DNA of 17,630 bases from Cohaesibacteraceae bacterium (GTDB lineage Bacteria; Pseudomonadota; Alphaproteobacteria; Rhizobiales; Cohaesibacteraceae), in NCBI GenBank assembly GCA_016764535.1, contig JAESRR010000175.1, positions 3,008 to 20,637 of the forward strand, given 5' to 3'. A model generated the notes under the pieces. It saw only the letters and a list, made by a program, of their open reading frames with translations. It made no database searches and was not told the DNA's origin. The translations under genes and the position numbers were made by a program. Within the stretch, counting starts at the first letter, position 1. Each line of letters begins with the position of its first letter. Below, in pieces: positions 1 through 7,360 of this stretch.

Positions 1-2
1 CT

Positions 3-1475
3 GACTTAGTACCTCCTCGTGGAGATCACGAGCCTGGAGAATTTGCACAGGTTGCCCGCAAGGCGGTCGAATATTTCAGGCGAGGGGATTTGTTTGAGTG
101 TGTGCCGGGTCAAACGTTCTACGAACCCTGTCGTTCAAATCCATCTCAAATTGCAAGAAAACTCCAGGAAATAAATCCATCTCCCTATGGGTTTGTTTTT
201 AACCTCGGAAATCAGGAATATCTGGTTGGGGCTTCTCCTGAAATGTTTGTGCGTGTTACGGGTGGCCGTCGCATAGAAACATGCCCGATTTCAGGCACTA
301 TCAAACGCGGGGCGGACGCAATTAGTGACAGTGTGCAGATCCTGAAATTGTTGAATTCCAAAAAGGACGAATCCGAACTCACCATGTGTTCGGATGTTGA
401 TCGAAATGACAAAAGCCGGGTTTGCGAACCAGGATCGGTTCGTGTTATTGGGCGTCGGCAGATTGAAATGTATTCTCGCCTTATTCATACAGTTGATCAT
501 ATTGAAGGTCGTCTAAAGGATGGATTTGATGCGCTGGATGGATTTCTCAGTCATGCGTGGGCTGTGACTGTGACAGGCGCACCAAAACTGTGGGCGATGG
601 AATTTATCGAAAAACACGAAAAAAGCCCGCGGGCCTGGTATGGTGGTGCCATTGGATTTATTGGATTTGATGGCAATATGAATACTGGTCTGACGTTACG
701 TACAATTCGGATAAAAGACGGAATTGCCCAGGTGCGGGCAGGAGCGACCTTGCTATTTGATTCTGATCCAGAAGATGAAGAAGCCGAAACTGAGCTAAAA
801 GCTTCGGCCCTGATCACTGCCATTCGGGAGGCCTCTACGCCCGGTAACGGTCCTGAAGTTGAAGAAGTAGATCGTGTTGGGTTGGGCATGAACATTCTTT
901 TGGTAGATCACCAGGACAGTTTTGTTCACACACTTGCCAATTACTTTAGACAGACCGGCGCTAACGTCACCACAGTTCGAACGCCAATCGCGGATCAGAT
1001 TTTTGAAGATTTTTGTCCGAATTTACTTGTGATGTCTCCCGGACCTGGCAATCCAAAAGCTTTCGACACCGAAAAAACCATCCGACAGGCAAGAGACAGA
1101 AACATCCCGATTTTCGGCGTATGTTTGGGCCTGCAAGCTCTCACTGAGGCATTTGGTGGAACTTTGAACCAACTGGATGTGCCGGTTCATGGCAAGCCTT
1201 CCGCTATCCATATTTCCAGCAATTCGGTTGTCTTTAAGGGATTACCGGACGACGTTGTGGTTGGTCGATATCATTCGCTTCATGCAGACCGGGACACTTT
1301 GCCAGATACACTAAGGGTCACTGCTGAAACGGATGATGGGGTGATAATGGGTATTGAACATGTTTCCGAACCCATATGTGCTGTGCAGTTTCATCCAGAA
1401 AGCATCATGTCTCTTGGTCAGAATGTTGGTATGCGAATGATCGAGAATGTGGTTCGTAGTTACAAAAAATCCTGA
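3..1475 (+). CDS. trpE(G): Anthranilate synthase, fused TrpE-TrpG (5' end outside window)
   Basis: Makes anthranilate from chorismate and glutamine, the first committed step of tryptophan synthesis, in the cytoplasm. The frame is open to the left edge, and translation from base 3 ([20 protein letters not shown]) is still TrpE-like, so the N-terminus is cut off by the window; the TTG at 90 is not the start. The chorismate-binding part shows [30 protein letters not shown] and [12 protein letters not shown]. After a short linker the glutamine amidotransferase part begins near base 888 ([12 protein letters not shown]). It carries MSPGPGNP, the nucleophile elbow FGVCLGLQ (Cys codon at 1122) and the His/Glu of QFHPES (1392-1400). 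All key residues of both halves visible here are present. The single-chain fusion is typical of rhizobia and related alphaproteobacteria. The promoter and any leader-peptide attenuator would lie upstream of the window. Confidence 0.96.
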   Translation, partial: DLVPPRGDHEPGEFAQVARKAVEYFRRGDLFECVPGQTFYEPCRSNPSQIARKLQEINPSPYGFVFNLGNQEYLVGASPEMFVRVTGGRRIETCPISGTIKRGADAISDSVQILKLLNSKKDESELTMCSDVDRNDKSRVCEPGSVRVIGRRQIEMYSRLIHTVDHIEGRLKDGFDALDGFLSHAWAVTVTGAPKLWAMEFIEKHEKSPRAWYGGAIGFIGFDGNMNTGLTLRTIRIKDGIAQVRAGATLLFDSDPEDEEAETELKASALITAIREASTPGNGPEVEEVDRVGLGMNILLVDHQDSFVHTLANYFRQTGANVTTVRTPIADQIFEDFCPNLLVMSPGPGNPKAFDTEKTIRQARDRNIPIFGVCLGLQALTEAFGGTLNQLDVPVHGKPSAIHISSNSVVFKGLPDDVVVGRYHSLHADRDTLPDTLRVTAETDDGVIMGIEHVSEPICAVQFHPESIMSLGQNVGMRMIENVVRSYKKS

Positions 1476-1489
1476 AATTTCCATTATCA

Positions 1490-1524
1490 CTATTGCCCGG
1501 ACTTCTATTCAGTCCGGGCAATAG
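1490..1524 (+). terminator. Strong hairpin after trpE(G)
   Basis: CTATTGCCCGGACT (1490-1503) pairs perfectly with AGTCCGGGCAATAG (1511-1524) around a 7-nt loop, giving a 14-bp stem. It begins 14 nt after the trpE(G) stop codon, where a terminator is expected. The following bases (ACAGTTATGTTTAACT) are only loosely T-rich, so it may terminate weakly or protect the mRNA 3' end. Confidence 0.7.
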
Positions 1525-1600
1525 ACAGTTATGTTTAACTATCTGATTAGAGCGGTTGACCACAGCTTTTCGTTCGCGCAATGTGTTATAGCAGGAATAC

Positions 1601-1616
1601 CGGGTCTCTGGACCCG
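1601..1616 (+). other. Small inverted repeat upstream of the hydrolase gene
   Basis: CGGGTC (1601-1606) and GACCCG (1611-1616) form a perfect 6-bp stem with a 4-nt loop, 42 nt before the ATG at 1659. It could be an operator or a 5' leader hairpin. A TTGACC at 1556-1561 resembles a -35 box, but I see no convincing -10 at normal spacing. Chance is possible. Confidence 0.25.
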
Positions 1617-1658
1617 CGTGTGTCGCATTATTTACCATGTCACAAGGACTTATAAATA

Positions 1659-2567
1659 ATGAGACGGACTATTTGTTCAATCGTATTGGGATTAGGGTTA
1701 CTCGTTGCCCCAATTACAAGTCAAAACGTTTTCGCCAGTGAAAAAATAACGTTGCACAGCGCTCCTCTTCCTTTGAGTGCTTTCAAAATCCGGAAGCTCA
1801 AAGCCAAAGGTTTATCTACAGAGCCAAAGCCCGGATTTGCACTGGATGGATATTTGTTCAGGCCGGAAGGAGCCGGGCCACACCCTGCGGTGATCATGAA
1901 TCATGATTGTCGTGGTATTCAAACATTTCAAAAAAACATGGGTGAAAGGCTGGCCGAAGAAGGATTTGTTGCTCTATTGGTTGATAGCTATAAAACCAGA
2001 AATGTCGCATATGGTTCTGTTTGTAAAAACATTGCTGAATGGGCCTCACGAGATTTTGTTGGCGGTCGTACCCGCGATATTTATGGCGCGGCTATTTGGT
2101 TGATGGCACAGGATTTTGTCAAGAATGACGGTATTGGTGTCCTTGGCTGGGATCTGGATACTTCCATGGCATCTGTAAGTCTTCTTGGCGTTTATAAGGA
2201 ATATCCGGAAATAAAAATAGCAGCAGTTGTTTCAAATTACCCTGATTGTAAACGCATGGGGTATGGAGAGTTTGTCGCTCCGGTTCTTATTCAGACTGGT
2301 GCGAAGAGCGATTGGTGGGGTTCCAGGGATTGTCACGTACTAAAAAGTGATTCAGCTAAAACCAGCCCGGTGCCAATAGAATTGGTTGTTTTTGATGAAG
2401 CGGGGCACGGCTTCGATGATCCATCTGTGGGCGATGGATATTATATTGCAGATGCATGGAACAATCGGAAGGTTCCCGCGTTTGGAGCCACGTTTGTTTA
2501 TCATCAAAAATCCGCAAAACAGGCTGCAAATAATGCTGTTTCGTTCTTTGGAAAGCATTTGAAATAG
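1659..2567 (+). CDS. Secreted dienelactone-hydrolase-like protein with Asp at the nucleophile position
   Basis: A 302-residue alpha/beta-hydrolase-fold protein. Residues 1-27 form a signal peptide (MRR, hydrophobic stretch, then NVFAS), so it is probably exported to the periplasm. ATG 1659 has AAGGA at 1644-1648. The core reads like the dienelactone hydrolase family: LDGYLFRPEGAGPHPAVIMN, then HDCRGI where family members have an HGCGG-type oxyanion loop, ERLAEEGFVALLVDS, and a C-terminal DEAGHGFDDP supplying the catalytic His. The nucleophile elbow, normally G-x-S/C-x-G, reads G-W-D-L-D with Asp165 (codon 2151-2153). There is no frameshift and the rest of the fold looks intact. It may be a non-catalytic binding protein, or a hydrolase using Asp as haloalkane dehalogenases do; nothing here decides. 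It stands alone between non-coding gaps. The neighbouring pca genes make an aromatic-degradation link tempting but unproven. The fold is confident, the function unknown. Confidence 0.8.
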   Translation: MRRTICSIVLGLGLLVAPITSQNVFASEKITLHSAPLPLSAFKIRKLKAKGLSTEPKPGFALDGYLFRPEGAGPHPAVIMNHDCRGIQTFQKNMGERLAEEGFVALLVDSYKTRNVAYGSVCKNIAEWASRDFVGGRTRDIYGAAIWLMAQDFVKNDGIGVLGWDLDTSMASVSLLGVYKEYPEIKIAAVVSNYPDCKRMGYGEFVAPVLIQTGAKSDWWGSRDCHVLKSDSAKTSPVPIELVVFDEAGHGFDDPSVGDGYYIADAWNNRKVPAFGATFVYHQKSAKQAANNAVSFFGKHLK

Positions 2568-2576
2568 GTATTAATG

Positions 2577-2609
2577 TCGGGGGTGAAAACCGGAAGGTGT
2601 TTCCCCCGA
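2577..2609 (+). terminator. Hairpin after the hydrolase gene
   Basis: TCGGGGG (2577-2583) pairs with CCCCCGA (2603-2609). Inside, ACC and GGT can pair around GGAA, giving a two-part stem. It starts 10 nt after the stop at 2567. No T-run follows, so it is a possible terminator or 3'-end stabiliser. The rest of the gap to 2826 is AT-rich and probably holds the pcaF promoter (for example TTGTAA at 2761), but I cannot fix one. Confidence 0.4.
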
Positions 2610-2826
2610 TGCCTGGAAATTGCGATATTATTGTTTCCGGTGTTATTTGATTGTATTCTGATATCGATTCAGCGCAACTCTCTGTTTCTCGCCAACAAAT
2701 CCTCAATACAGTCCAGCTGGATGATTTTCATGTGACAAAACGAATTATGTTTTTTCGATCTTGTAACATGAAGCGGATATTTGCTAACAATCGTGCAAAC
2801 AGGAAACAAATGACAGGATATATTCC

Positions 2827-4032
2827 ATGAGCGAAGCATTCATATGCGATTATATTCGAACCCCGATTGGTCGATTTGGTGGCGCCCTGAGTTCTGTTCG
2901 AACTGATGATCTGGCGGCTGTGCCCTTGAATGCCTTGAAGAACCGCAACGCTGGCGTCAGCTGGGCACAAGTCGACGAAGTTATACTGGGATGTGCCAAT
3001 CAAGCTGGTGAAGATAATCGCAATGTTTCTCGAATGGCGGCATTATTAGCCGGATTGCCCGTGAACGTTCCGGGAACGACTGTAAATCGTCTGTGTGGCT
3101 CCGGAATGGATGCAGTGACCATGGCCGCGCGCGCGATAAAATGCGGGGAGGCAGAGCTAATTCTCGCAGGCGGTGTGGAGAGCATGTCACGCGCACCGTT
3201 TGTGATGCTCAAAGCAACAACCGCATTTTCGCGAAATGCCGAATTGTATGACACCACTATTGGCTGGCGTTTCGTAAATCGGTTGATGGAACAGCAATAC
3301 GGTATCGATTCAATGCCCGAAACTGCTGAAAATGTTGCGGAAGACTACGGGATATCCCGTGCCGATCAGGATGCATTTGCGCTGCGGTCCCAGCAAAAAA
3401 CAGCGCTGGCTCAACAAAATGGGCGACTGGCAAAAGAAATTGTTGGTGTGACTATCCCTCAACGCAAAGGGGAAGCGTTGGTTGTTGAAATTGACGAACA
3501 TCCTCGTTCCTCTACAAATATCCAAAGCCTTGCAAAATTGGGAACTCCCTTTCGAAAGAATGGTAGTGTCACAGCAGGGAATGCGTCCGGCGTGAACGAT
3601 GGAGCGGCTGCTTTACTCATTGCTTCAGAAAAAGCGGTCAGGGCATTTGATCTAAAGCCAATCGCGCGAATTCTGGGGGGAACCAGCGTTGGTGTAGAGC
3701 CAAGGATTATGGGTATTGGTCCGTTGCCCGCCAGCTTGAAATTGATGAAAATGCTGGGCCTGAAAATTTCAGATTTTGATGTGATTGAACTTAACGAAGC
3801 CTTTGCCTCTCAGGGACTTGCAGTCTTGCGCGGATTAGGGATTGATGACGATGCTCGCCATGTGAACCCCAATGGAGGCGCTATCTCTATTGGACATCCA
3901 CTCGGCATGAGTGGCGCAAGGCTTGCTGGCACTGCAGCACTGGAATTGCAGGATAAAGGCGGAAAAAGGGCACTTGCAACAATGTGTATAGGGGTCGGGC
4001 AGGGCATCGCAGTAGCACTTGAAGCAGTTTAA
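2827..4032 (+). CDS. pcaF: Thiolase, probably 3-oxoadipyl-CoA thiolase PcaF
   Basis: A 401-residue cytosolic thiolase. PcaF splits 3-oxoadipyl-CoA with CoA into succinyl-CoA and acetyl-CoA, the last step of the beta-ketoadipate route for protocatechuate and catechol. The N-terminus (ICDYIRTPIGRFGGAL) and PQRKGEALVVEIDEHPR at mid-chain are characteristic of the PcaF/PaaJ subgroup. The acyl-accepting Cys is C90 in NRLCGSGMDA, the catalytic His is H357 in SIGHPLGMSGAR, and the second Cys is C387 in CIGVGQG. The length is normal. ATG 2827 is preceded by CAGGA at 2814-2818. pcaB follows 86 nt downstream on the same strand, which supports the pca assignment over phenylacetate PaaJ or a general acetyl-CoA acetyltransferase. 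The succinyl-CoA transferase pcaIJ that feeds it is not in the window. Confidence 0.88.
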   Translation: MSEAFICDYIRTPIGRFGGALSSVRTDDLAAVPLNALKNRNAGVSWAQVDEVILGCANQAGEDNRNVSRMAALLAGLPVNVPGTTVNRLCGSGMDAVTMAARAIKCGEAELILAGGVESMSRAPFVMLKATTAFSRNAELYDTTIGWRFVNRLMEQQYGIDSMPETAENVAEDYGISRADQDAFALRSQQKTALAQQNGRLAKEIVGVTIPQRKGEALVVEIDEHPRSSTNIQSLAKLGTPFRKNGSVTAGNASGVNDGAAALLIASEKAVRAFDLKPIARILGGTSVGVEPRIMGIGPLPASLKLMKMLGLKISDFDVIELNEAFASQGLAVLRGLGIDDDARHVNPNGGAISIGHPLGMSGARLAGTAALELQDKGGKRALATMCIGVGQGIAVALEAV

Positions 4033-4118
4033 ATTGCTTTTAGGCGAGCGACGCGACTGAAGCTTGCAAATCTCGTCATCCTGGAAGAGTTTGTGGTAGG
4101 TTATTCCGGGGAGTCGCA

Positions 4119-5456
4119 ATGCTCGATCTGTCAATGTTCACAACCGATGCAATGATTGCCGCAACAGACGATGCGGCAACGCTTAATGCTATGTTGGCGT
4201 TTGAAGCGGCGCTTGCCACCGCGCAAAGTGAAACCGGGGTCATTCCTCGCGAAGTTGCACCAATAATTTGCAGTCATTGTCTTGCAACGCATTATGATGC
4301 GCGGGCATTGGGAAGAGCTGCGCGCAATACCGCAACCATAGCAATTCCACTAATAAAGGCGCTCACCAAACGGGTTGCCGACCAGGACAAGTCAGCGGCT
4401 GGCTGGGTGCATTGGGGGGCGACCAGCCAGGATGTGGTTGATACCGGGCTGGTTTTGCAGCTGCGCCAGGCGGGCGGGTTTCTCTTAACTGACGTTCAGC
4501 GGCTGGGAGATCAATTGGCGGGACTGGCCGAAGCTCACATCAAAACACCCGTTCTTGCTCGAACATTGTTGCAGCCCGGACCACCGACAACATTCGGACT
4601 GAAAGCAGCAGGCTGGCTGGGGTCGCTCTCTCGCGTTCGTTTGTCATTGTCGCGGGCGCTGGAAGATATGCGGGTATTGCAATTGGGAGGCGCTGTCGGC
4701 ACGCTTGCATCACTGGGAGAACATGCCGGGCCGGTCACAAAACGGGTGGCCGATATGTTGGGGTTGAAAGTGCCCGATGCTCCCTGGCATAGTGACAGAA
4801 CCCGGCTTGTTGCACTGGCTACAGCAATAGGTATGCTAATCCAGTCCCTCGGGAAAATGGGCGGCGACATCGCGTTGATGATGCAGTTTGAATTAAGAGA
4901 ATTGTCTGAACGACCGGTTGAAGGCAGGGGTGGTTCTTCCACCATGCCTCACAAAAAAAATCCGGTCGGTCCAATTATTGCACGTGCAGCTTCGGAAAAA
5001 GCACCTGGGCTGGTGACTGGTTTGATGACTGCTTCCGGCTATGAGTTTGAACGAGGTGTCGGTGGTTGGCAGAATGAGAGGACCCTGATTCTACAACTGG
5101 TACAGCTCGCCGCCGGATCGCTGGACCAGATGGTAGGGACAGTTGGAAGACTGGAAATAAATGACGAACGTATGCTGCATAACATCGGGGAAACCGGCGG
5201 TGTTGTTCAGGCGGAAGCAATAATGCTTGATCTTGGTGCAGAAATAGGTCGGGCCAAAGCTCATGAAATTATATCTGCACTTGTACCTGGTGAGTTGGCA
5301 GAGTTTGCCAATCGTCTGAAGAACGACGATCGGGTCAACAAACATCTGGATGAAAAGAGAATTGACGCGTTGCTTAATCCTCAAAGTTATTTGGGTCAAA
5401 GTGAAACATTTGTTGATGCACTTGTAAAAACGTGGCAAGACCCGGACAATAAATGA
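4119..5456 (+). CDS. pcaB: 3-carboxy-cis,cis-muconate cycloisomerase
   Basis: A 445-residue member of the fumarase/aspartase superfamily. PcaB closes 3-carboxy-cis,cis-muconate to 4-carboxymuconolactone, the step after ring cleavage of protocatechuate. The superfamily signature GGSSTMPHKKNP is at 271-282, in the flexible loop that carries the catalytic serine. HWGATSQDVVDTGL is at 98-111, and TTFGLKAAGW near 157-166 matches PcaB better than adenylosuccinate lyase or argininosuccinate lyase. The loop before it reads RTLLQPGPP; many relatives have a His after LQ (LQHA), so substrate details could differ. ATG 4119 follows GGGGAG at 4108-4113. It lies 86 nt after pcaF and is probably co-transcribed with it. 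The ring-cleavage dioxygenase (pcaGH), the pcaCD genes and a PcaQ-type regulator are absent here, and I find no PcaQ-like operator. Confidence 0.86.
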   Translation: MLDLSMFTTDAMIAATDDAATLNAMLAFEAALATAQSETGVIPREVAPIICSHCLATHYDARALGRAARNTATIAIPLIKALTKRVADQDKSAAGWVHWGATSQDVVDTGLVLQLRQAGGFLLTDVQRLGDQLAGLAEAHIKTPVLARTLLQPGPPTTFGLKAAGWLGSLSRVRLSLSRALEDMRVLQLGGAVGTLASLGEHAGPVTKRVADMLGLKVPDAPWHSDRTRLVALATAIGMLIQSLGKMGGDIALMMQFELRELSERPVEGRGGSSTMPHKKNPVGPIIARAASEKAPGLVTGLMTASGYEFERGVGGWQNERTLILQLVQLAAGSLDQMVGTVGRLEINDERMLHNIGETGGVVQAEAIMLDLGAEIGRAKAHEIISALVPGELAEFANRLKNDDRVNKHLDEKRIDALLNPQSYLGQSETFVDALVKTWQDPDNK

Positions 5457-5470
5457 AAATTATTTTCATT
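5452..5470. promoter_or_regulatory. Perfect 19-bp palindrome, candidate operator
   Basis: AATGAAAATTATTTTCATT has 9-bp arms around one central T and overlaps the pcaB stop codon (5454-5456). It lies about 50 nt before the ATG at 5519. The size and symmetry suit a dimeric repressor site controlling the next gene. It is AT-rich and not followed by a T-run, so a terminator is less likely. No second copy was noticed in the window. Confidence 0.4.
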
Positions 5471-5518
5471 ACAGGATGTTGATGTTCTGTTTTGCAGATT
5501 AGCCTGATCGAGGATGCC

Positions 5519-6571
5519 ATGTTCGAGAATATCGATACACCAGCTGTTTTAATTGACCAAATCCGTGTTGAGGCAAATATGAAACGCCTTCAGGATTATT
5601 GCAATGCGCATGGTATCCGGCTTCGTCCACATATCAAAACTCACAAACTTCCTGGAACGGCCCTTCAACAAATAAAATGTGGTGCTGTTGGTGTGACTTG
5701 CCAGAAAGTCGGTGAAGCCGAAATTATGGCTGAAGGTGGTGTCGGCGATATCCTGATCACCTACAATATTATTGGCAAGAGCAAGGTTGAACGTGTCCGG
5801 GCGCTCAATGACCGGATTGACCTTGCCGTGGTTGCCGACAGTGATTTTGTCGTATCGGGGCTGTCAAATGTTCTGCAAAATTCGACCAAACCGCTTACGG
5901 TTCTGGTTGAATGTGATACTGGAATGCGTCGTTGTGGTGTACAGACAATTGAAGCAGCGATGCAGCTGGCAAAGGATATCGACGCTGCGGCTGGATTGAG
6001 ATTTGGCGGACTGATGTCATATCCGCCAACGGGCCGAATTTCCGAAGTAAATACATGGCTTGATGAAGCCAAGTCGCTAATACTAACGAACGGAATCGAG
6101 TGTCCGGTTGTATCCTGCGGAAATAGTCCGGATCTGGAATTGTGGCATAAAGCGCCGGTTGTTACAGAACATCGGGCAGGAACATATATCTATTGCGACC
6201 GCAACATGATTTTGCAAGGCGTGGCAACAGAGGACGATTGTGCACTGATCGTTCTTGTTACTGTCGTTTCAACGCCGACGAAGACCCGGGCCGTGATTGA
6301 TGCGGGATCTAAAGCTTTGACATCCGACCTTTCCCTCAAGCCGGGGTATGGATTGATCATAGGTCATCCGGGGCTGGATATTAGCGCATTAAGTGAAGAA
6401 CACGGACACATCACGTCGGATCTGCCACACAGGCTTCAGGTTGGTCAACGATTGCGGATTATTCCCAATCATGTATGTCCCGTTTCAAATCTCTTTGACA
6501 AAGTTCATTTCGTTCGCGGCGAGAAATACGATCAACCTGTTTCGGTTGCAGCCAGAGGTGCATTGACCTAG
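5519..6571 (+). CDS. Metal- and PLP-dependent enzyme, D-serine dehydratase / D-threonine aldolase family
   Basis: A 350-residue fold-type III PLP enzyme with an alanine-racemase-like N-terminal barrel. DTPAVLID opens the protein and RPHIKTHK carries the PLP lysine, K40. Next come CQKVGEAEIMAEGG, VECDTGMRRCG and CGNSPD. The C-terminal metal site reads PNHVCPVSNLFD, with H318 and C320. From memory, a His-x-Cys pair matches eukaryotic-type D-serine dehydratase and D-threo-3-hydroxyaspartate dehydratase, whereas D-threonine aldolase has His-x-Asp. A dehydratase that releases ammonia from a D-hydroxy amino acid is therefore somewhat favoured; the substrate is not determined. The frame is open from a TTG at 5492, but ATG 5519, just after GAGGA (5510-5514), fits the family start MFENIDTPAVLID. 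It follows pcaB by 62 nt and faces hutC. It may be its own unit under the palindrome at 5452. Confidence 0.83.
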   Translation: MFENIDTPAVLIDQIRVEANMKRLQDYCNAHGIRLRPHIKTHKLPGTALQQIKCGAVGVTCQKVGEAEIMAEGGVGDILITYNIIGKSKVERVRALNDRIDLAVVADSDFVVSGLSNVLQNSTKPLTVLVECDTGMRRCGVQTIEAAMQLAKDIDAAAGLRFGGLMSYPPTGRISEVNTWLDEAKSLILTNGIECPVVSCGNSPDLELWHKAPVVTEHRAGTYIYCDRNMILQGVATEDDCALIVLVTVVSTPTKTRAVIDAGSKALTSDLSLKPGYGLIIGHPGLDISALSEEHGHITSDLPHRLQVGQRLRIIPNHVCPVSNLFDKVHFVRGEKYDQPVSVAARGALT

Positions 6572-6631
6572 GTTTTGAAGATCTTTCGAAATATTTGTGT
6601 AATTTATTTTCAAAGCTGGCTGGTCAGGCAA

Positions 6632-7360
6632 TTACAGGCCAACACGGCTTGCCCGCATACGAAATGTGCTGCCAGGATGGAACAATCGTACAAATGTGAC
6701 AGTTTGATCGGCGGTCCAGGTGCGGCGTTCCAGCACAAAAACGGCGTCTCCTCTGGTCAGATCCAGTAATCGGGCACGATCTTCCGGCGCGTTCTCCGCA
6801 TAAAGTATGTGTTCCGCGTCGGACCATGGAACTTCTCTAAGTAGCCATGCATTGGGTCCTTCATTGTCAAATGCGGCTTTGGCTGCATTTGGCGTTGCAG
6901 CAAGGTTTATCCAGCGATCTTCAAATTGATATGGTTGACTTGAGGCGTAATGAACACACTGGATATGCAGGGCCTCGGTGTCGCGCTTCAAATCAAGTTT
7001 GACGCGCACGATGTCTGGTGGAGCAATGATGGATTTTTTTACAAGGCTGTAGCTGTATTCGTGCCCGGCACTTCTGATTTCAACATCAATGAGTGGAATA
7101 CTGAAGCGGGTTGATCTTGCCGAAGGCGCTGCTACACGGGTGCCGGATTTGCGTTTGCGAACAACAACCCCTTCTTCCGCCAGTTCTCGTAAGGCGCGAT
7201 GTGCTGTAACTCTTGCGCATTTGAAATGCAGGGCCAGCTCTTCCTCTCCGGAAATCAGATCACCGGGTTTTAATTCTCCACCACGTATTTGTTGCAGGAT
7301 CGCTTGTTTAACCTGCAAGTATGGGGATATTCCCGGTTTGTCCGACTTATTTATGGTCAC
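6632..7360 (-). CDS. hutC: Histidine utilization repressor HutC (GntR family)
   Basis: A 242-residue DNA-binding repressor of histidine catabolism. The winged helix-turn-helix spans about residues 10-75 (YLQVKQAILQQIRGGELKPG, then ISGEEELALHFKCARVTAHR). The UTRA ligand domain covers about 95-235 and includes FEDRWINL and the HutC-typical WLLREVPWSDAEH. In characterised HutC proteins urocanate is the inducer. The start is GTG at 7360-7358; it overlaps the hutF stop (TGA at 7359-7357) by 4 nt, which indicates translational coupling and autoregulation from the hutF promoter. Its likely targets are the two operator-like sequences at 8741-8765. It ends 60 nt from the convergent PLP-enzyme gene; I see no clear terminator in that gap. 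Confidence 0.92.
   Translation of the reverse strand: MTINKSDKPGISPYLQVKQAILQQIRGGELKPGDLISGEEELALHFKCARVTAHRALRELAEEGVVVRKRKSGTRVAAPSARSTRFSIPLIDVEIRSAGHEYSYSLVKKSIIAPPDIVRVKLDLKRDTEALHIQCVHYASSQPYQFEDRWINLAATPNAAKAAFDNEGPNAWLLREVPWSDAEHILYAENAPEDRARLLDLTRGDAVFVLERRTWTADQTVTFVRLFHPGSTFRMRASRVGL

Noticed and set aside
551..895. Long open frame on the minus strand inside trpE(G), and similar minus-strand frames elsewhere (4535-4945, 10208-10729, 12906-13355, 15928-16344)
   Set aside because: Each lies wholly within a well-supported gene on the other strand, shows no recognisable domain and has composition expected from the antisense of real coding sequence.
2577..2609. Riboswitch upstream of pcaF
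   Set aside because: The hairpin is close to the previous stop codon and over 200 nt from pcaF, and no conserved riboswitch core motif was recognised.
4033..4118. PcaQ-type operator between pcaF and pcaB
   Set aside because: A GGTTAT occurs near 4098, but no matching ATAACC half lies at the expected spacing.
6575..6769. Possible small plus-strand gene overlapping the 3' end of hutC
   Set aside because: It covers the well-supported end of hutC, has no ribosome binding site I can see, and the peptide resembles no family.
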